From: JACVCS01 sp038328575
Lineage (GTDB): Bacteria; Planctomycetota; Phycisphaerae; Phycisphaerales; UBA1924
Direction: 5' to 3'
DNA: 60,997 nucleotides
Assembly (NCBI GenBank): GCA_038328575.1
Contig: JBBQMD010000010.1
Coordinates: forward strand, 1 to 60,997
A model generated the notes under the pieces. It made no database searches. It saw only the letters and a list, made by a program, of their open reading frames with translations, and was not told where the DNA came from. Below, one piece after another: positions 7,972-17,115 of this stretch. The number at the start of each line of letters is the position of its first letter. Positions within the stretch are counted from its first letter, which is position 1. The position numbers and the translations under genes are program-made.

Positions 7972-9513
7972 TCAAGGTGGGGGCGGCGGAGTGGGCGGCG
8001 CGTCGGATTTGATGGCGCGGGCGCGGCCGGTTGCCAGGCGAAACAAGAAGGCGCAGAAGGGGAACCCCAGCCCGAGGCTCGTCGCCACGATGAAATAGAA
8101 CCACTTGGACTGCGTGAGGCCAAGGAAGTTGATTCGCCCCCAGTTCTCCGGGTTGAGCGTCGAGAGAAAATAGAAGAACCCGGCGTAGGCGAGCACGATC
8201 GGGATCACGCCCCACGGGGGGATCGCTCTCGAGAGACGCGTGCTGACGTTGTCGAAGTAGAGCACGGCGTCCTTCATCCTTATGAGCAACGTCCGGGCCC
8301 AGGCGAACTCGGTTGCGAGGATCGCGATGCCGATGGGCACCACGATCGATGCGCCCGGGCCCGGGAGCGGCCCGATTGCGATTCCGACCAGGATGACGAC
8401 TGTCCCGACGATGAGGATCATCACCTTACGGAAGTTGCGGCGGGTCGCGCGGGCGGCCTCTTCAAGGTCTGCGATTGCGGATGGGCGCGGGGAGGCGAGG
8501 GCCGCGGGATCGGTGCGGCGCAGATAGAGCAGCGATGCACCGGTGGCGACGAGGAGCACGACGGTGATCCCGAGGGTCATCCATTGCGGTGGGAGGGCGC
8601 TGGGGTGGGCGATGAAGAAGAAGTTTTTGACGATCAGGGCGGCGATCATGAGGACCACCGCGGGCTTCAGGTATCGCAGCCGCCCGATCAAGGTGCCCAG
8701 GGAGAAGAAGAGCGAACGGAGGCTCAAGATGGCCAGGGCGCTGGCGGAGAAGGCGATGAACGGGTCACGGGTGAGCGCGAAGGCGGCGGGGATGCTGTCG
8801 GCGGTGTAGGTGAGGTCGATCCATGCCGCGACGACGACCGCGACGAGCAGCGGGGTGAAGGCGAGTTTGCCGGTGGCGGTGCGGCGGGTGGTGAGGCGGT
8901 GCCCGTCAAAGTCATCGGCAACGGGTAGTCGGCGGCGGAGGAGCGCGGCGAACTTTGAGCGTGAGAAGTCGCTGGGCTCGTCGGGCATGAAGAGGAGGCG
9001 AAGCAGCGCGATGATGAGCAGCCCTGTGAAGACCCAGGAGGTCCAGTTCAGGCCTGCGGTGTTCAGCATGGACGCGCCGGCGAGCGTCAGGCCCAGGCGG
9101 AATACCACTGCGATGACGCCGGACCAAAGGAGCGCGCGCGGCATGGCGCGGGCGGGGACGTTGAAGTACGAGAAGAGCAGCCCGAGGACTGCGATGTTGT
9201 CCAGCGAGAGGCCGATCTCTGTGACGTAGACCGCCAGGAACTGGAAGTGCGCCTCAAAGCCGGTGAGCTTGCTGGCACCGGCGATCGGGGTGATGCCGTC
9301 CTGCAGCGTGCGATGCAGGTTGAGCCAGTTCTCTTCGTAGATCGCGTAGACGCCCAGGGCTGTGGCGTAGCTGAAGAGGATCCAGAGGGCGAAAGAGGCG
9401 ATCGCCTCGCCGCGCGAGACGACTTGCAGGCGGCGCGTGAACAAACTGAGATCGAGAACGATCAGGAGGGCGATTGCAGCGGCGAAGCCAAGCCAGAGCT
9501 CGAACGAAAGCAT
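7972..9513 (-). CDS. TerC-family membrane protein with C-terminal PGPGW-type domain
   Basis: 513 residues. The first ~310 residues are TerC-like: TEIGLSLDNIAVLGLLFSYF and IDLTYTADSIPAAFALT, then FIAFSASALAILSLRSLFF. After two more helices and a charged linker (EEAARATRRNFRK), residues ~365-430 form a second unit: VMILIVGTVVILVGIAIGPLPGPG then ILATEFAWAR, which matches small PGPGW transmembrane proteins. The tail adds further helices and a proline run (TPPPPPP). In the usual TerC motif an Asp stands in the ESTD position; here it is DLTYTAD. Head-to-tail with the 354-residue TerC gene. The fusion and the two non-identical paralogues suggest a paired role, which is inference. Confidence 0.88.
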   Translation of the reverse strand: MLSFELWLGFAAAIALLIVLDLSLFTRRLQVVSRGEAIASFALWILFSYATALGVYAIYEENWLNLHRTLQDGITPIAGASKLTGFEAHFQFLAVYVTEIGLSLDNIAVLGLLFSYFNVPARAMPRALLWSGVIAVVFRLGLTLAGASMLNTAGLNWTSWVFTGLLIIALLRLLFMPDEPSDFSRSKFAALLRRRLPVADDFDGHRLTTRRTATGKLAFTPLLVAVVVAAWIDLTYTADSIPAAFALTRDPFIAFSASALAILSLRSLFFSLGTLIGRLRYLKPAVVLMIAALIVKNFFFIAHPSALPPQWMTLGITVVLLVATGASLLYLRRTDPAALASPRPSAIADLEEAARATRRNFRKVMILIVGTVVILVGIAIGPLPGPGASIVVPIGIAILATEFAWARTLLIRMKDAVLYFDNVSTRLSRAIPPWGVIPIVLAYAGFFYFLSTLNPENWGRINFLGLTQSKWFYFIVATSLGLGFPFCAFLFRLATGRARAIKSDAPPTPPPPP

Positions 9514-9549
9514 GAGCGGAGGGTACTCGCAGTGGGTGGTCTTCGGCGA

Positions 9550-10818
9550 TCAGCCGTTGCGGTTTGCGAAGTCCACGATGAACTCGGCCAGGGCCTTGCA
9601 GCCTGCCTTTGGGAAGGCGTTGTAGACGCTGGCTCGCATGCCGCCGGCGGCGCGGTGGCCGGCGAGGCCGTCCATGGCGTGGGCCTTGGCTTCGCTGGTG
9701 AAGCGTTGGTCGAGGGCTTCGGCGGTGGTGGAGCCGGAGGCGGCGCGGGCGCGGAAGACGATGTTCATGAGCGAGCGGTCTTGCTTGCGGGCGTGGGCGA
9801 TCCAGAAGTTGCTGGTGGAGTCGAGCGCGTCGTAGACGAGTTGGGCCTTCTCGACGTTGCGGGTGTGGAGGGCGGTGAGCCCGCCCTGGGCCTTGATCCA
9901 CTTGGCCATGAGGCCGACGGTGTAGATCGCGAACGCCGGGGGCGTGTTGGGCATGCTGGCGTCCTTGACGAACGTGCGATATTGCAGCATGCGGGGGAGG
10001 GCCGGGTCGGCGCGCTCCACGAGGTCGTCGCGGACGATGACAATCGTCGCGCCGGTTGTGCCGAGGTTTTTCTGTGCGCTGGCGTAGACCAGGCCGAACT
10101 TTGAGATGTCGGTGGGGCGGGAGTAGATGTCGCTGCACATATCGCAGACGAGGGGGACGCCGGCGGGTGCTTCGGGGAGGCGCTCGGAACCGTCGGGATT
10201 CCGCCATTGGGTGCCGTAGATCGTGTTGTTGGAGGTGAAGTGCAGGTACGCGGCGGCGGGCGAGAATCGCGTCTGCTGGCTGGAGGGGATGTAGGAGTGG
10301 TTGGTGTCGGCGCTGGTGGCGGCGAGGTGAATCGTGCCGCCGAGCTGCTTGGCGACGGCGTGGGCGTCGTCAAAGGAGCGTTGGCCCCAATACCCGGTGA
10401 TGATGTGATCCGCGGTCTGGCCGGTCTTGAGGAGGTTGGTCGGGACGATGAAGTTTTGCGAGGAGCTGCCGCCGGTCATGAAAAGGATGCGGTAGTTTTT
10501 GGGGATGTTGGCGATCGCACGGATGTCGGCCTCTGCTTCGACGATGACCTCGTCGTAGGCCTTGGCGCGATGCGAGTGTTCCATGATGCCCAGGCCGGTG
10601 CCCTTGAAGTTCCAGATGTCTTCCTGGATCTGGCGGATGATCTCTTCGGGGAGATAACTTGGGCCGGCATTAAAATTAAAGATCCGGCTGTTGCTGGATT
10701 TGGTGGCTGAGGCGGGGGCAATGGCGAGGTTTGCTGTGGTCGCTTGGGTGCCAGGGGCGGTCATGGGGCCGGGGGCGCTGGCGGTTGGCTCTGCGGAGAC
10801 GGCGGTTGATGGGGTCAT
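9550..10818 (-). CDS. serC: Phosphoserine aminotransferase
   Basis: PLP enzyme of serine (and pyridoxine) synthesis, converting 3-phosphohydroxypyruvate and glutamate to phosphoserine. The family core begins at FNFNAGPSYLPEEI and continues through GIMEHSHRAKAYDEVI, MTGGSSSQNF, ITGYWGQRSFDDA, the PLP lysine in YASAQKNLGTTG, and NTPPAFAIYTVGL. From ATG 10816-10818 the product is 422 residues, about 50-60 more than typical SerC. The excess is an Ala/Thr/Pro-rich N-terminus ahead of FNFNAGPS. A later internal start (the second Met is at residue 19) cannot be excluded. It stands alone, divergent from the large TPR gene. Confidence 0.95.
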   Translation of the reverse strand: MTPSTAVSAEPTASAPGPMTAPGTQATTANLAIAPASATKSSNSRIFNFNAGPSYLPEEIIRQIQEDIWNFKGTGLGIMEHSHRAKAYDEVIVEAEADIRAIANIPKNYRILFMTGGSSSQNFIVPTNLLKTGQTADHIITGYWGQRSFDDAHAVAKQLGGTIHLAATSADTNHSYIPSSQQTRFSPAAAYLHFTSNNTIYGTQWRNPDGSERLPEAPAGVPLVCDMCSDIYSRPTDISKFGLVYASAQKNLGTTGATIVIVRDDLVERADPALPRMLQYRTFVKDASMPNTPPAFAIYTVGLMAKWIKAQGGLTALHTRNVEKAQLVYDALDSTSNFWIAHARKQDRSLMNIVFRARAASGSTTAEALDQRFTSEAKAHAMDGLAGHRAAGGMRASVYNAFPKAGCKALAEFIVDFANRNG

Positions 10819-11048
10819 GATGAATCCTTCGTTTCGTGCCGCGGGGTGCGTGGCATGAGCGGGTCGCGGGATGGTCGGCGCGGCATGGAGAAGGATATGA
10901 CGGATATGCGGGCGGCGGCGGGGGGAATGGTCGGCTGGTGGTCGTTCGGAGTGAAGTTGGCGGGCAATGATCCCCGATAACACACCGGGGACGCTGGCGT
11001 CCGGGTGGCGATGGCGCGGAAGATGCAAAGTGATCGCGGAGTAATCCA

Positions 11049-13871
11049 TTGGCGGAGGCAGCCAAGCCACAAGCAACGATCAAGCCGAGCGTCACGGTGA
11101 CCAAGAGCGCGCCGAAGGGCGGCGCGGGCGCACCGGGCGAGGGCACGGTCAGCGCCGCGGCGACTGGCGGGCGTTCGCGTGTGGATTGGAGAGCGGTGTG
11201 GCCGATCCCGGCGGCGCTGGGCGCGGTGGGGTTGCTGGTCGCGGGCTTGGCGGTGGGGATCATGCGAGCGCCGAAGGCGGACCCGACGCTGCCGCTGCGC
11301 GAAGCGACGGCGATGGTGGATGAGGGGAAGTTTGAAGAGGCGATTGAGGTGGTGAACACCAGGGTGGCGCCAGCAGTGCGAGAGGGCTCGGTCGGGCGCG
11401 AGCGGCACATTGAGATGTTGCTGTTGAGGGCTCGGGCGATCTCGCAGGGTCAGGCGAAAATGGGGATTGATCGGGCGGAGAACCACGCGTCGGTGATCGC
11501 GGATCTGGAGGGCGCGGTGGAGCTCGGGCATGTCCTGACGCCGGACCAGAGCGTGCTGCTGGCGTCGTCGCTGGCGTCGACGGGAAAGTCGGAGCGTGCG
11601 CTGGAGGTTGCGCGCAAGCTGCCGGACTCGGAGAGCTTGCGTCGTCAGGCGCTGCTGATGCGGGTCGTGGAGCAGAACCTTCGCGCGAAGAACGTTCAGT
11701 ATGACGCGACGCTGGAGATTTTGAGCAAGATGATGGAGTCGCCGCAGTTGACGCCGGACGGGCGGGCGTGGCTGGTGGCGAAGCAGGCGGAGCTGCGGCT
11801 GGCGGTGGGGGCGGAGGACGAGGCGATCGGGCAGTTGCTGAGGGCGATGCCGCGGTTGGAGGGCGTGTCGAAGGAGCAGCGGGGCGAGCTTGCGTTTCTG
11901 CTGGGGCGGGCGTATTTCCAGCTTGCGGAGAAGCAGCGCGCCGACCCGGGGTTGATGGCGCAGGCGGAGCGTCAGCTTGAGAGCGCTCTTGGCCTTCTTG
12001 ATACGACGTCGGGGCGCCGGGTTGAGGCGCAGTTGATGATCGCGCGGGTCATGCAGGCGACGGGGCGATCAGAGGACGCGAAGGAAGCGTTCGCGAAGCT
12101 GCGGAACATCGCGCCGGGCGAGAGCACGCCGCCCACGGCCCTGTTGGGGCTCGCGGAGGCCAGCAGCGCCACGGGCGACGACGACGGGGCGATCGCGACG
12201 TATGCGGAACTTTTGGAGGCCATGGCGAGCAAGAAGGACGCCAGCGAAAGTGTGCGGCCTGACTTGCTGGGCGCGAGCCTGATGGAGCGTCAGGCGGACC
12301 GATTTGTGCGTGAGGATTATCCGCGGGCGCTGCAGTATGCGCAGATGGCCGAGCGGGTGTATCGGAAGGCGGGCGAGGTGCCGGGGCCGGTGTTCCTGGC
12401 GCTGGCGCAGACGCACCGTCGCGTCGCGATGGCGGCGCTGGCGGAGGCCAAGGACGCCAAGGCGATGCTTGAGGCGGAGATGCCGGCAGATGGGCACGCG
12501 TCGCCGGCGATGGAGAATCACGAGACGAAACAAGCCTCAGGCTCAGCGCATGGCGGCGGGCCGGGCGCTGCGGACGCAGGGGCGAAGCCCGACGCCAAAC
12601 CGGATGCACACGCGGGCGCTGACTCGCATGCACCCAAGAGTGGCGATGCTGCTGCGCACGTCGAGGGCGGGGCGACGATGCCGGGCGTGTCGATCGTCAC
12701 GGCTCGCCAGGCGAAGCGACACTTCTATGAGGCGGGGATCAACTTTCGCGCTCATGCTGACAGCGTGGTGGTTTCGGACAACAAGGCGTATGGCGAGTCG
12801 ATGTTTAGTGCGGGGGATTGCTTTGATCTGGCCGCGGACCGGGCGGGGGCGAAGGCGGCGTTTAGCACATATGTGGAGGGCGCCGCGGAGGACGACCCGC
12901 GACGGCACGAGGCGCGGTTCCGGCTGGCGCAGATCTTCCAGGCGGAGCACGATTACGCGGCCGCGATTGAGCTGTATCGCCGGTTGGCGGGACTGACGCT
13001 GAAGATCGATAACGGGAAGGCGAGCATTGCGCCGGACCCGGATTCGCCGCGAGCGGGAGAGTGGGGGGACCGGTCGCTGGTGCCACTGGCGAGGTCGCTG
13101 CTGACTGACGGCAAGCCGGACAACGACGAGTTGTCTCGTCTGATCTTTGACGAGGTGATCTCGGGGCGGCGCGTGGGACCAAAGAGCGACATTTTTCGCG
13201 ACGCGATCACGGAGTTGGGCGAGATCGAGCACATGAACGGCACGGACCAAGCGAAGGCGATCGGGCTGCTGCGGCGGGCCGAGGGCTATGACAAGCATCC
13301 GCGACTGCAGGTCGTGCGCTACAAGCTGGCGGACTCGAGCCGGCTCTCGGCGTCGGAGATTCAGAATGAGTTGCGGCAGACGATGCCGCAGGCGCGACGG
13401 ACGGAGCTTGAGGTTGTTCGCGAGGAGCGGCTGCGTGTTGCGCAGGCGAAGTTCCAGGAAGTCATCGATGATCTGGGCGGGCGGCGGGCAGCTGGGCTGA
13501 CGGCCTTTGAGCGGGTGATGCTGCGGAATAGCGCGTTCTATCTGGCTGATTGCGTGTTTGATCTGGGGCGCGACTACAACGGCGCGATTGCCTTGTATGA
13601 TCAGGCTGCGCAGCGATACGCGAGCGACCCGTCGTCGCTTGTGGCGCGGACGCAGATTGTCGCGGCGTATGTCGCGATGGGCAAGTGGGAAGAGGCGCGG
13701 CGTGCGCACGAGTTGGCCAAGCGCCAGCTTCAACTCATCCCGGAGGCGGCCCTGAACGACGCCAACCTGCCCATGCAGCGGCGCCACTGGCAGCGCTGGT
13801 TTGACGCCCAGAGCGAGATTGAGAGGCGCGCGGGGGCGCAGGCGGATGCGAACTCCGGCGTGACTCCCTGA
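11049..13871 (+). CDS. Large TPR-repeat membrane-anchored protein
   Basis: 940 residues from a TTG start; no in-frame ATG precedes the first domain. Residues ~50-75 (IPAALGAVGLLVAGLAVGIM) form one transmembrane helix after a ~50-residue cytoplasmic Ala/Gly-rich tail. The remainder is a long helical-repeat (TPR-like) array with units such as LPLREATAMVDEGKFEEAIEV, LLGLAEASSATGDDDGAIATYAEL, ARFRLAQIFQAEHDYAAAIELYRRL and YNGAIALYDQAAQRY. A His/Ala/Asp-rich, low-complexity spacer of about 70 residues interrupts the array (near residues 477-550). It lies just upstream of the flagellar regulators on the same strand. A direct flagellar role is not shown, and a scaffold role is inference. Confidence 0.85.
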   Translation: MAEAAKPQATIKPSVTVTKSAPKGGAGAPGEGTVSAAATGGRSRVDWRAVWPIPAALGAVGLLVAGLAVGIMRAPKADPTLPLREATAMVDEGKFEEAIEVVNTRVAPAVREGSVGRERHIEMLLLRARAISQGQAKMGIDRAENHASVIADLEGAVELGHVLTPDQSVLLASSLASTGKSERALEVARKLPDSESLRRQALLMRVVEQNLRAKNVQYDATLEILSKMMESPQLTPDGRAWLVAKQAELRLAVGAEDEAIGQLLRAMPRLEGVSKEQRGELAFLLGRAYFQLAEKQRADPGLMAQAERQLESALGLLDTTSGRRVEAQLMIARVMQATGRSEDAKEAFAKLRNIAPGESTPPTALLGLAEASSATGDDDGAIATYAELLEAMASKKDASESVRPDLLGASLMERQADRFVREDYPRALQYAQMAERVYRKAGEVPGPVFLALAQTHRRVAMAALAEAKDAKAMLEAEMPADGHASPAMENHETKQASGSAHGGGPGAADAGAKPDAKPDAHAGADSHAPKSGDAAAHVEGGATMPGVSIVTARQAKRHFYEAGINFRAHADSVVVSDNKAYGESMFSAGDCFDLAADRAGAKAAFSTYVEGAAEDDPRRHEARFRLAQIFQAEHDYAAAIELYRRLAGLTLKIDNGKASIAPDPDSPRAGEWGDRSLVPLARSLLTDGKPDNDELSRLIFDEVISGRRVGPKSDIFRDAITELGEIEHMNGTDQAKAIGLLRRAEGYDKHPRLQVVRYKLADSSRLSASEIQNELRQTMPQARRTELEVVREERLRVAQAKFQEVIDDLGGRRAAGLTAFERVMLRNSAFYLADCVFDLGRDYNGAIALYDQAAQRYASDPSSLVARTQIVAAYVAMGKWEEARRAHELAKRQLQLIPEAALNDANLPMQRRHWQRWFDAQSEIERRAGAQADANSGVTP

Positions 13872-14050
13872 TCTGGTCCGGGATTGGTTCGATTCGGCTC
13901 CGGTCTCGGCAGTGGGCGAGGGGGCGGTGGGCGGGGTGCGCGGATTTTGCTCCAGTGACGCGCGGGAACGGGCCGAAGTTGAGGCTGGACGACGCACCAT
14001 GCGCCCTCGGAGAGGGCGTGGAGTCGGCCGGGCGCCATGGGAGCAGTGGC

Positions 14051-14539
14051 ATGGGCATACCGAATGCGGATGTGGAAACTGGGGCGAACGCTTCGGAGCG
14101 GTTGCTGCGGCTGGCGACGCGTGCGTGTGAGACGGCGCGGAAGCTGGACGCTGCGTCGCGGACGCTGAGCGGCGCGGTCTCGACCGGCGACGTTGAAAGT
14201 GTCCTTGAGGCGCTTGAGGGACGCGAGCCGCTGGTTGCACAGCTTCAGGTGGAACATCAGGAAATTCAGCCGCTGGTGCGGTTGTTTCATGAGCGGGCGG
14301 GAGAGTTGTGGCCCGGGGTGACAGAGATGCGGCAGCGCGAGGTGCGCCGGGTGCTGGCGGAGCTGGATGAGCTGGTGACGGCGGTCACGCTGAGAGACGC
14401 GGCGGACCAGACGGCGCTGCAGGCGCAGCGGGTCCGGCTGGGGCAGCAGTTGGCCTTGGCGTCGCAAGCGAAGGCCGCGGGCGTGGCGTATATGTCTGGC
14501 GGACCGACGGAGCCGATGTTTCAGGATCGCGTCGGATGA
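14051..14539 (+). CDS. Probable flagellar chaperone (FlgN-like)
   Basis: 162 residues, almost wholly alpha-helical. It has heptad-like stretches (RLATRACETARKLDAASRTL, EGREPLVAQLQVEHQEIQPL, REVRRVLAELDELVTAVTLRDA) and no signal or membrane segment. Length, helical content and position at the head of a flagellar cluster fit FlgN-type export chaperones or similar small coiled-coil flagellar proteins. The sequence alone does not prove the family. ATG 14051 is chosen because the upstream frame is Arg/Pro-rich and non-conserved in character. Its stop overlaps the start of the next gene (ATGA), which points to translational coupling. Confidence 0.55.
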   Translation: MGIPNADVETGANASERLLRLATRACETARKLDAASRTLSGAVSTGDVESVLEALEGREPLVAQLQVEHQEIQPLVRLFHERAGELWPGVTEMRQREVRRVLAELDELVTAVTLRDAADQTALQAQRVRLGQQLALASQAKAAGVAYMSGGPTEPMFQDRVG

Positions 14540-15504
14540 GCAACGGCAAAGTCATGCCCGAGATCGAGCCCAAGTCGGCTGTTGCGGCGGACGGTGCGTT
14601 GAGCGGTGGTGCATCGCCTGATCTGGGCGTCAGCCCTGCGGACCTCGGCGCATTGCTGCAATCGTTCAATGAAGTGACGTCGCGATTGAGCGTGACGCAC
14701 GAATCGCTGACGCGCGAGGTTGTGCGATTGAAGGCGGAGCTGTCGGAAGCGAACCGCCAGGTGCAGACCTCGCGACATCTGGCGATGCTGGGGGAAATGG
14801 CGGCGGGGATCGCGCACGAGATTCGCAATCCGCTGGGCTCGATCATGCTGTATGCAAGGCATCTGCACGAGGACCTTGCTGATCGACCGCCCTGCCAGAG
14901 CACGGCAGGAAAGATCGTGAATGCGGTGACGCGGCTGGACGCGATTGTGCGGGACGTGCTGGCGTTCTCGCGCGAGACGCGGCTCAGCCTTGAGCCGATT
15001 GTCGCGGCGGAGCTGATTGAGCACGCGATAGAGGCAGCGCGAGAGGACTCTTTGATGTGGCGGCAGGTCCGGGTGGATGTGAAACCCGCGGCGGGCGACG
15101 GCGTGGCGTTTGATGGCGACGCGGGGCTGCTGCATCAGGTGCTGATCAACGTGATTCGCAACGCGGTGGAGGCGATGGCGGAGGTGACCGGTGAGCGGAC
15201 GCTGACGCTGCGAGCATCGCTGGGGCGGGTGGTGGCGGGCGACGGGACGCCCAGGGAGATGGCGATTCTGAGTGTGATGGACACGGGGCCGGGCGTGGCG
15301 GGTGAGGTTGCGGAGCGGATGTTCAACCCGTTCTTTACGACGCGGGCGGCGGGGACGGGGCTGGGGCTGGCGATCGTGCATCGGATCATCGATGCGCACG
15401 GGGGCCGGGTTTCGATCCGCAACGTGGGCGGGGTGGTGGGGCGCGGGGCGGTGGTGGAGATTGCCTTGCCGCTACGGCGAGAAGTCGGCATGGCGGGTGC
15501 CTGA
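14536..15504 (+). CDS. Sensor histidine kinase of the flagellar two-component system (FlrB/AtoS type)
   Basis: 322 residues, soluble (no transmembrane segment), so it senses an internal cue. After a short N-terminal coiled coil (LTREVVRLKAELSEANRQ) comes the dimerisation and phosphoacceptor motif GIAHEIRNPLGS with His94. The HATPase domain follows, with the N box LLHQVLINVIRNAVEAM, the G1 box VMDTGPGV, an F-box region FNPFFTTRAAGTG and the G2 box GLGLAIVHRII. It begins within the stop of the FlgN-like gene and is followed 101 bases later by its presumed partner, the sigma-54 response regulator. The arrangement resembles FlrB-FlrC/FleS-FleR, which time basal-body and hook gene expression. Confidence 0.9.
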   Translation: MSNGKVMPEIEPKSAVAADGALSGGASPDLGVSPADLGALLQSFNEVTSRLSVTHESLTREVVRLKAELSEANRQVQTSRHLAMLGEMAAGIAHEIRNPLGSIMLYARHLHEDLADRPPCQSTAGKIVNAVTRLDAIVRDVLAFSRETRLSLEPIVAAELIEHAIEAAREDSLMWRQVRVDVKPAAGDGVAFDGDAGLLHQVLINVIRNAVEAMAEVTGERTLTLRASLGRVVAGDGTPREMAILSVMDTGPGVAGEVAERMFNPFFTTRAAGTGLGLAIVHRIIDAHGGRVSIRNVGGVVGRGAVVEIALPLRREVGMAGA

Positions 15505-15605
15505 GGCGAACTCCTCGCGCAGTTTGTGCGGGTGGGCAAGCGGCTTGTGCCGATACTTCGAAATCAGCCGGTGGAACCGGCTTCTCGGCTCAGGAGGGCC
15601 CACAC

Positions 15606-17090
15606 ATGGCGACGGTATTGGTCGTTGACGATAAGGAAATGCTGCGCGATTCGGTGGGCTCGACGCTCAGCCGCGCGGGGATGACTGTTCGCACTGCGGA
15701 CGGCGCGGAGCAGGCCCTGCGGGCGATTGCTCAGCAGCGACCGGACTGCGTGGTGACAGACCTGAAGATGCCGGGGATGACGGGGATCGAGCTGCTGGCG
15801 AAGGTGCGCGAGATCGATGATGAGATCCCGGTGATCTTGATGACCGCGTTTGCGACGGTGGAGACGGCGGTCAAAGCGATGAAGCTGGGTGCGTTTGACT
15901 ATCTGACCAAGCCGTTCGAGGGCGACGAGCTCTTGATCAGCGTGAAGCGTGCGACGGAGCACACGCGGCTGGTGCGAGAGAACGCGGTGCTGCGCGCGGG
16001 TGCGCCGGCATCGGAAGCGCAGGGCGGTGAGGAGCCGCTGAGCGGCATCGCGCGGCTGATTGGTGATTCGCCGGCCATGCGCCGCGTGAAGGAGCAGGTC
16101 CTGGCGGTCGCGGAGAGCCACGGCACGGTGCTGATCATCGGTGAGAGTGGCACGGGCAAGGAAGTCGTGGCGCGAGCGGTCCATGAGACCTCGCAGCGGC
16201 GCAATGGGCCGTTTCTTGGCGTCAACTGCGCGGCGCTGTCAGAGAGTCTGCTGGAGTCTGAGTTGTTCGGCCACGAGCGCGGCGCGTTTACCGGCGCGGA
16301 CAAGGTGCGCAAAGGGCGCTTCGAGTTGAGCGATCATGGCACGCTGCTGCTGGACGAAATTAGCGAGGTGGGGGTGCGGGTGCAGGCGAAGCTGCTGCGG
16401 GTACTTCAGGAGCGCGTGCTGGAACGGGTTGGCGCTTCGCTTTCGATCGGGGTTGACGTGCGGGTGGTTGCGACGAGCAATCGGGACCTGCCGCGGGCGA
16501 TTGCCAAGGGTGAGTTCCGGCAGGATCTGTTCTTCCGGTTGAACGTGCTGCCGATTCATGTGCCGCCGCTGCGTGATCGGCAGGAAGATATCGGCCCGCT
16601 GGCGGAGTATTTCGTGCGATCGATCGCGCGGCGTGACGGGCGGGGCGACGTCACGATTGCGCCGGACGCCTTGGCGGTGATGACGGTGTATCAGTGGCCG
16701 GGAAATGTCCGCGAACTGCAGAATATTTGTGAGCGCGGCGTTGTGCTGGCGCGCCAGAGCGTCATCACGCGTGAGCTGGTGGAGCCGTGGTTGCTGGCCG
16801 ATCTGAATGGGATGAGTGCGGGTGGCCCGTCGAGCTTCCCGATCGGCGTGAGCAACGGGTACTCGAACGCGGACGTGCTGACGGAAACCAAGCCCGGGGT
16901 GATCCAGACGGTGATCCCGATCATGGATCGGGTGCTGGAAGACATCGAGCGCGACGCGATCATCAGCACGCTCAAGCGGTTTCGTGGCCATCGACAGAAG
17001 ACCGCTCAGTCGCTTGGAATTGGAGTGCGAACGTTGGGCCTGAAGCTCAAGAAATGGAAGACGCAGCAGCTCGTTGACGAGGCGATCTGA
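15606..17090 (+). CDS. Sigma-54-dependent response regulator (FlrC/FleR/NtrC type)
   Basis: 494 residues with three domains. The receiver (about 1-120) has acidic residues D8/D9, phosphoacceptor D52 in VTDLKMPGM, and the conserved lysine in LTKPFEGDEL. The AAA+ domain (about 150-390) carries GESGTGKE at residues 179-186, the sigma-54 contact loop GAFTGA at about 226-231, and GTLLLDEI as Walker B. The C-terminus ends in a Fis-type helix-turn-helix (GHRQKTAQSLGIGVRTLGLK). Such proteins switch on RNA polymerase-sigma-54 at flagellar promoters after phosphorylation. The start ATG 15606 follows AGGAGG. A hairpin (AGCCGGT-GGA-ACCGGCT, about 15568-15584) lies in the leader. Confidence 0.95.
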   Translation: MATVLVVDDKEMLRDSVGSTLSRAGMTVRTADGAEQALRAIAQQRPDCVVTDLKMPGMTGIELLAKVREIDDEIPVILMTAFATVETAVKAMKLGAFDYLTKPFEGDELLISVKRATEHTRLVRENAVLRAGAPASEAQGGEEPLSGIARLIGDSPAMRRVKEQVLAVAESHGTVLIIGESGTGKEVVARAVHETSQRRNGPFLGVNCAALSESLLESELFGHERGAFTGADKVRKGRFELSDHGTLLLDEISEVGVRVQAKLLRVLQERVLERVGASLSIGVDVRVVATSNRDLPRAIAKGEFRQDLFFRLNVLPIHVPPLRDRQEDIGPLAEYFVRSIARRDGRGDVTIAPDALAVMTVYQWPGNVRELQNICERGVVLARQSVITRELVEPWLLADLNGMSAGGPSSFPIGVSNGYSNADVLTETKPGVIQTVIPIMDRVLEDIERDAIISTLKRFRGHRQKTAQSLGIGVRTLGLKLKKWKTQQLVDEAI

Positions 17091-17115
17091 AGGGGATTCA
17101 AGCGAGCGAGTCATT

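Noticed and set aside
10940..10985. Possible sigma-28 promoter (GTGAAGTT ... CCCGATAA) before the large TPR gene
   Set aside because: The spacing between boxes is 13-14 bases rather than 11 and the -35 part is imperfect; a chance match is likely.
12543..14240. 565-residue minus-strand open frame
   Set aside because: Antisense of the large TPR gene, rich in Arg and Pro, and crosses into the next gene.
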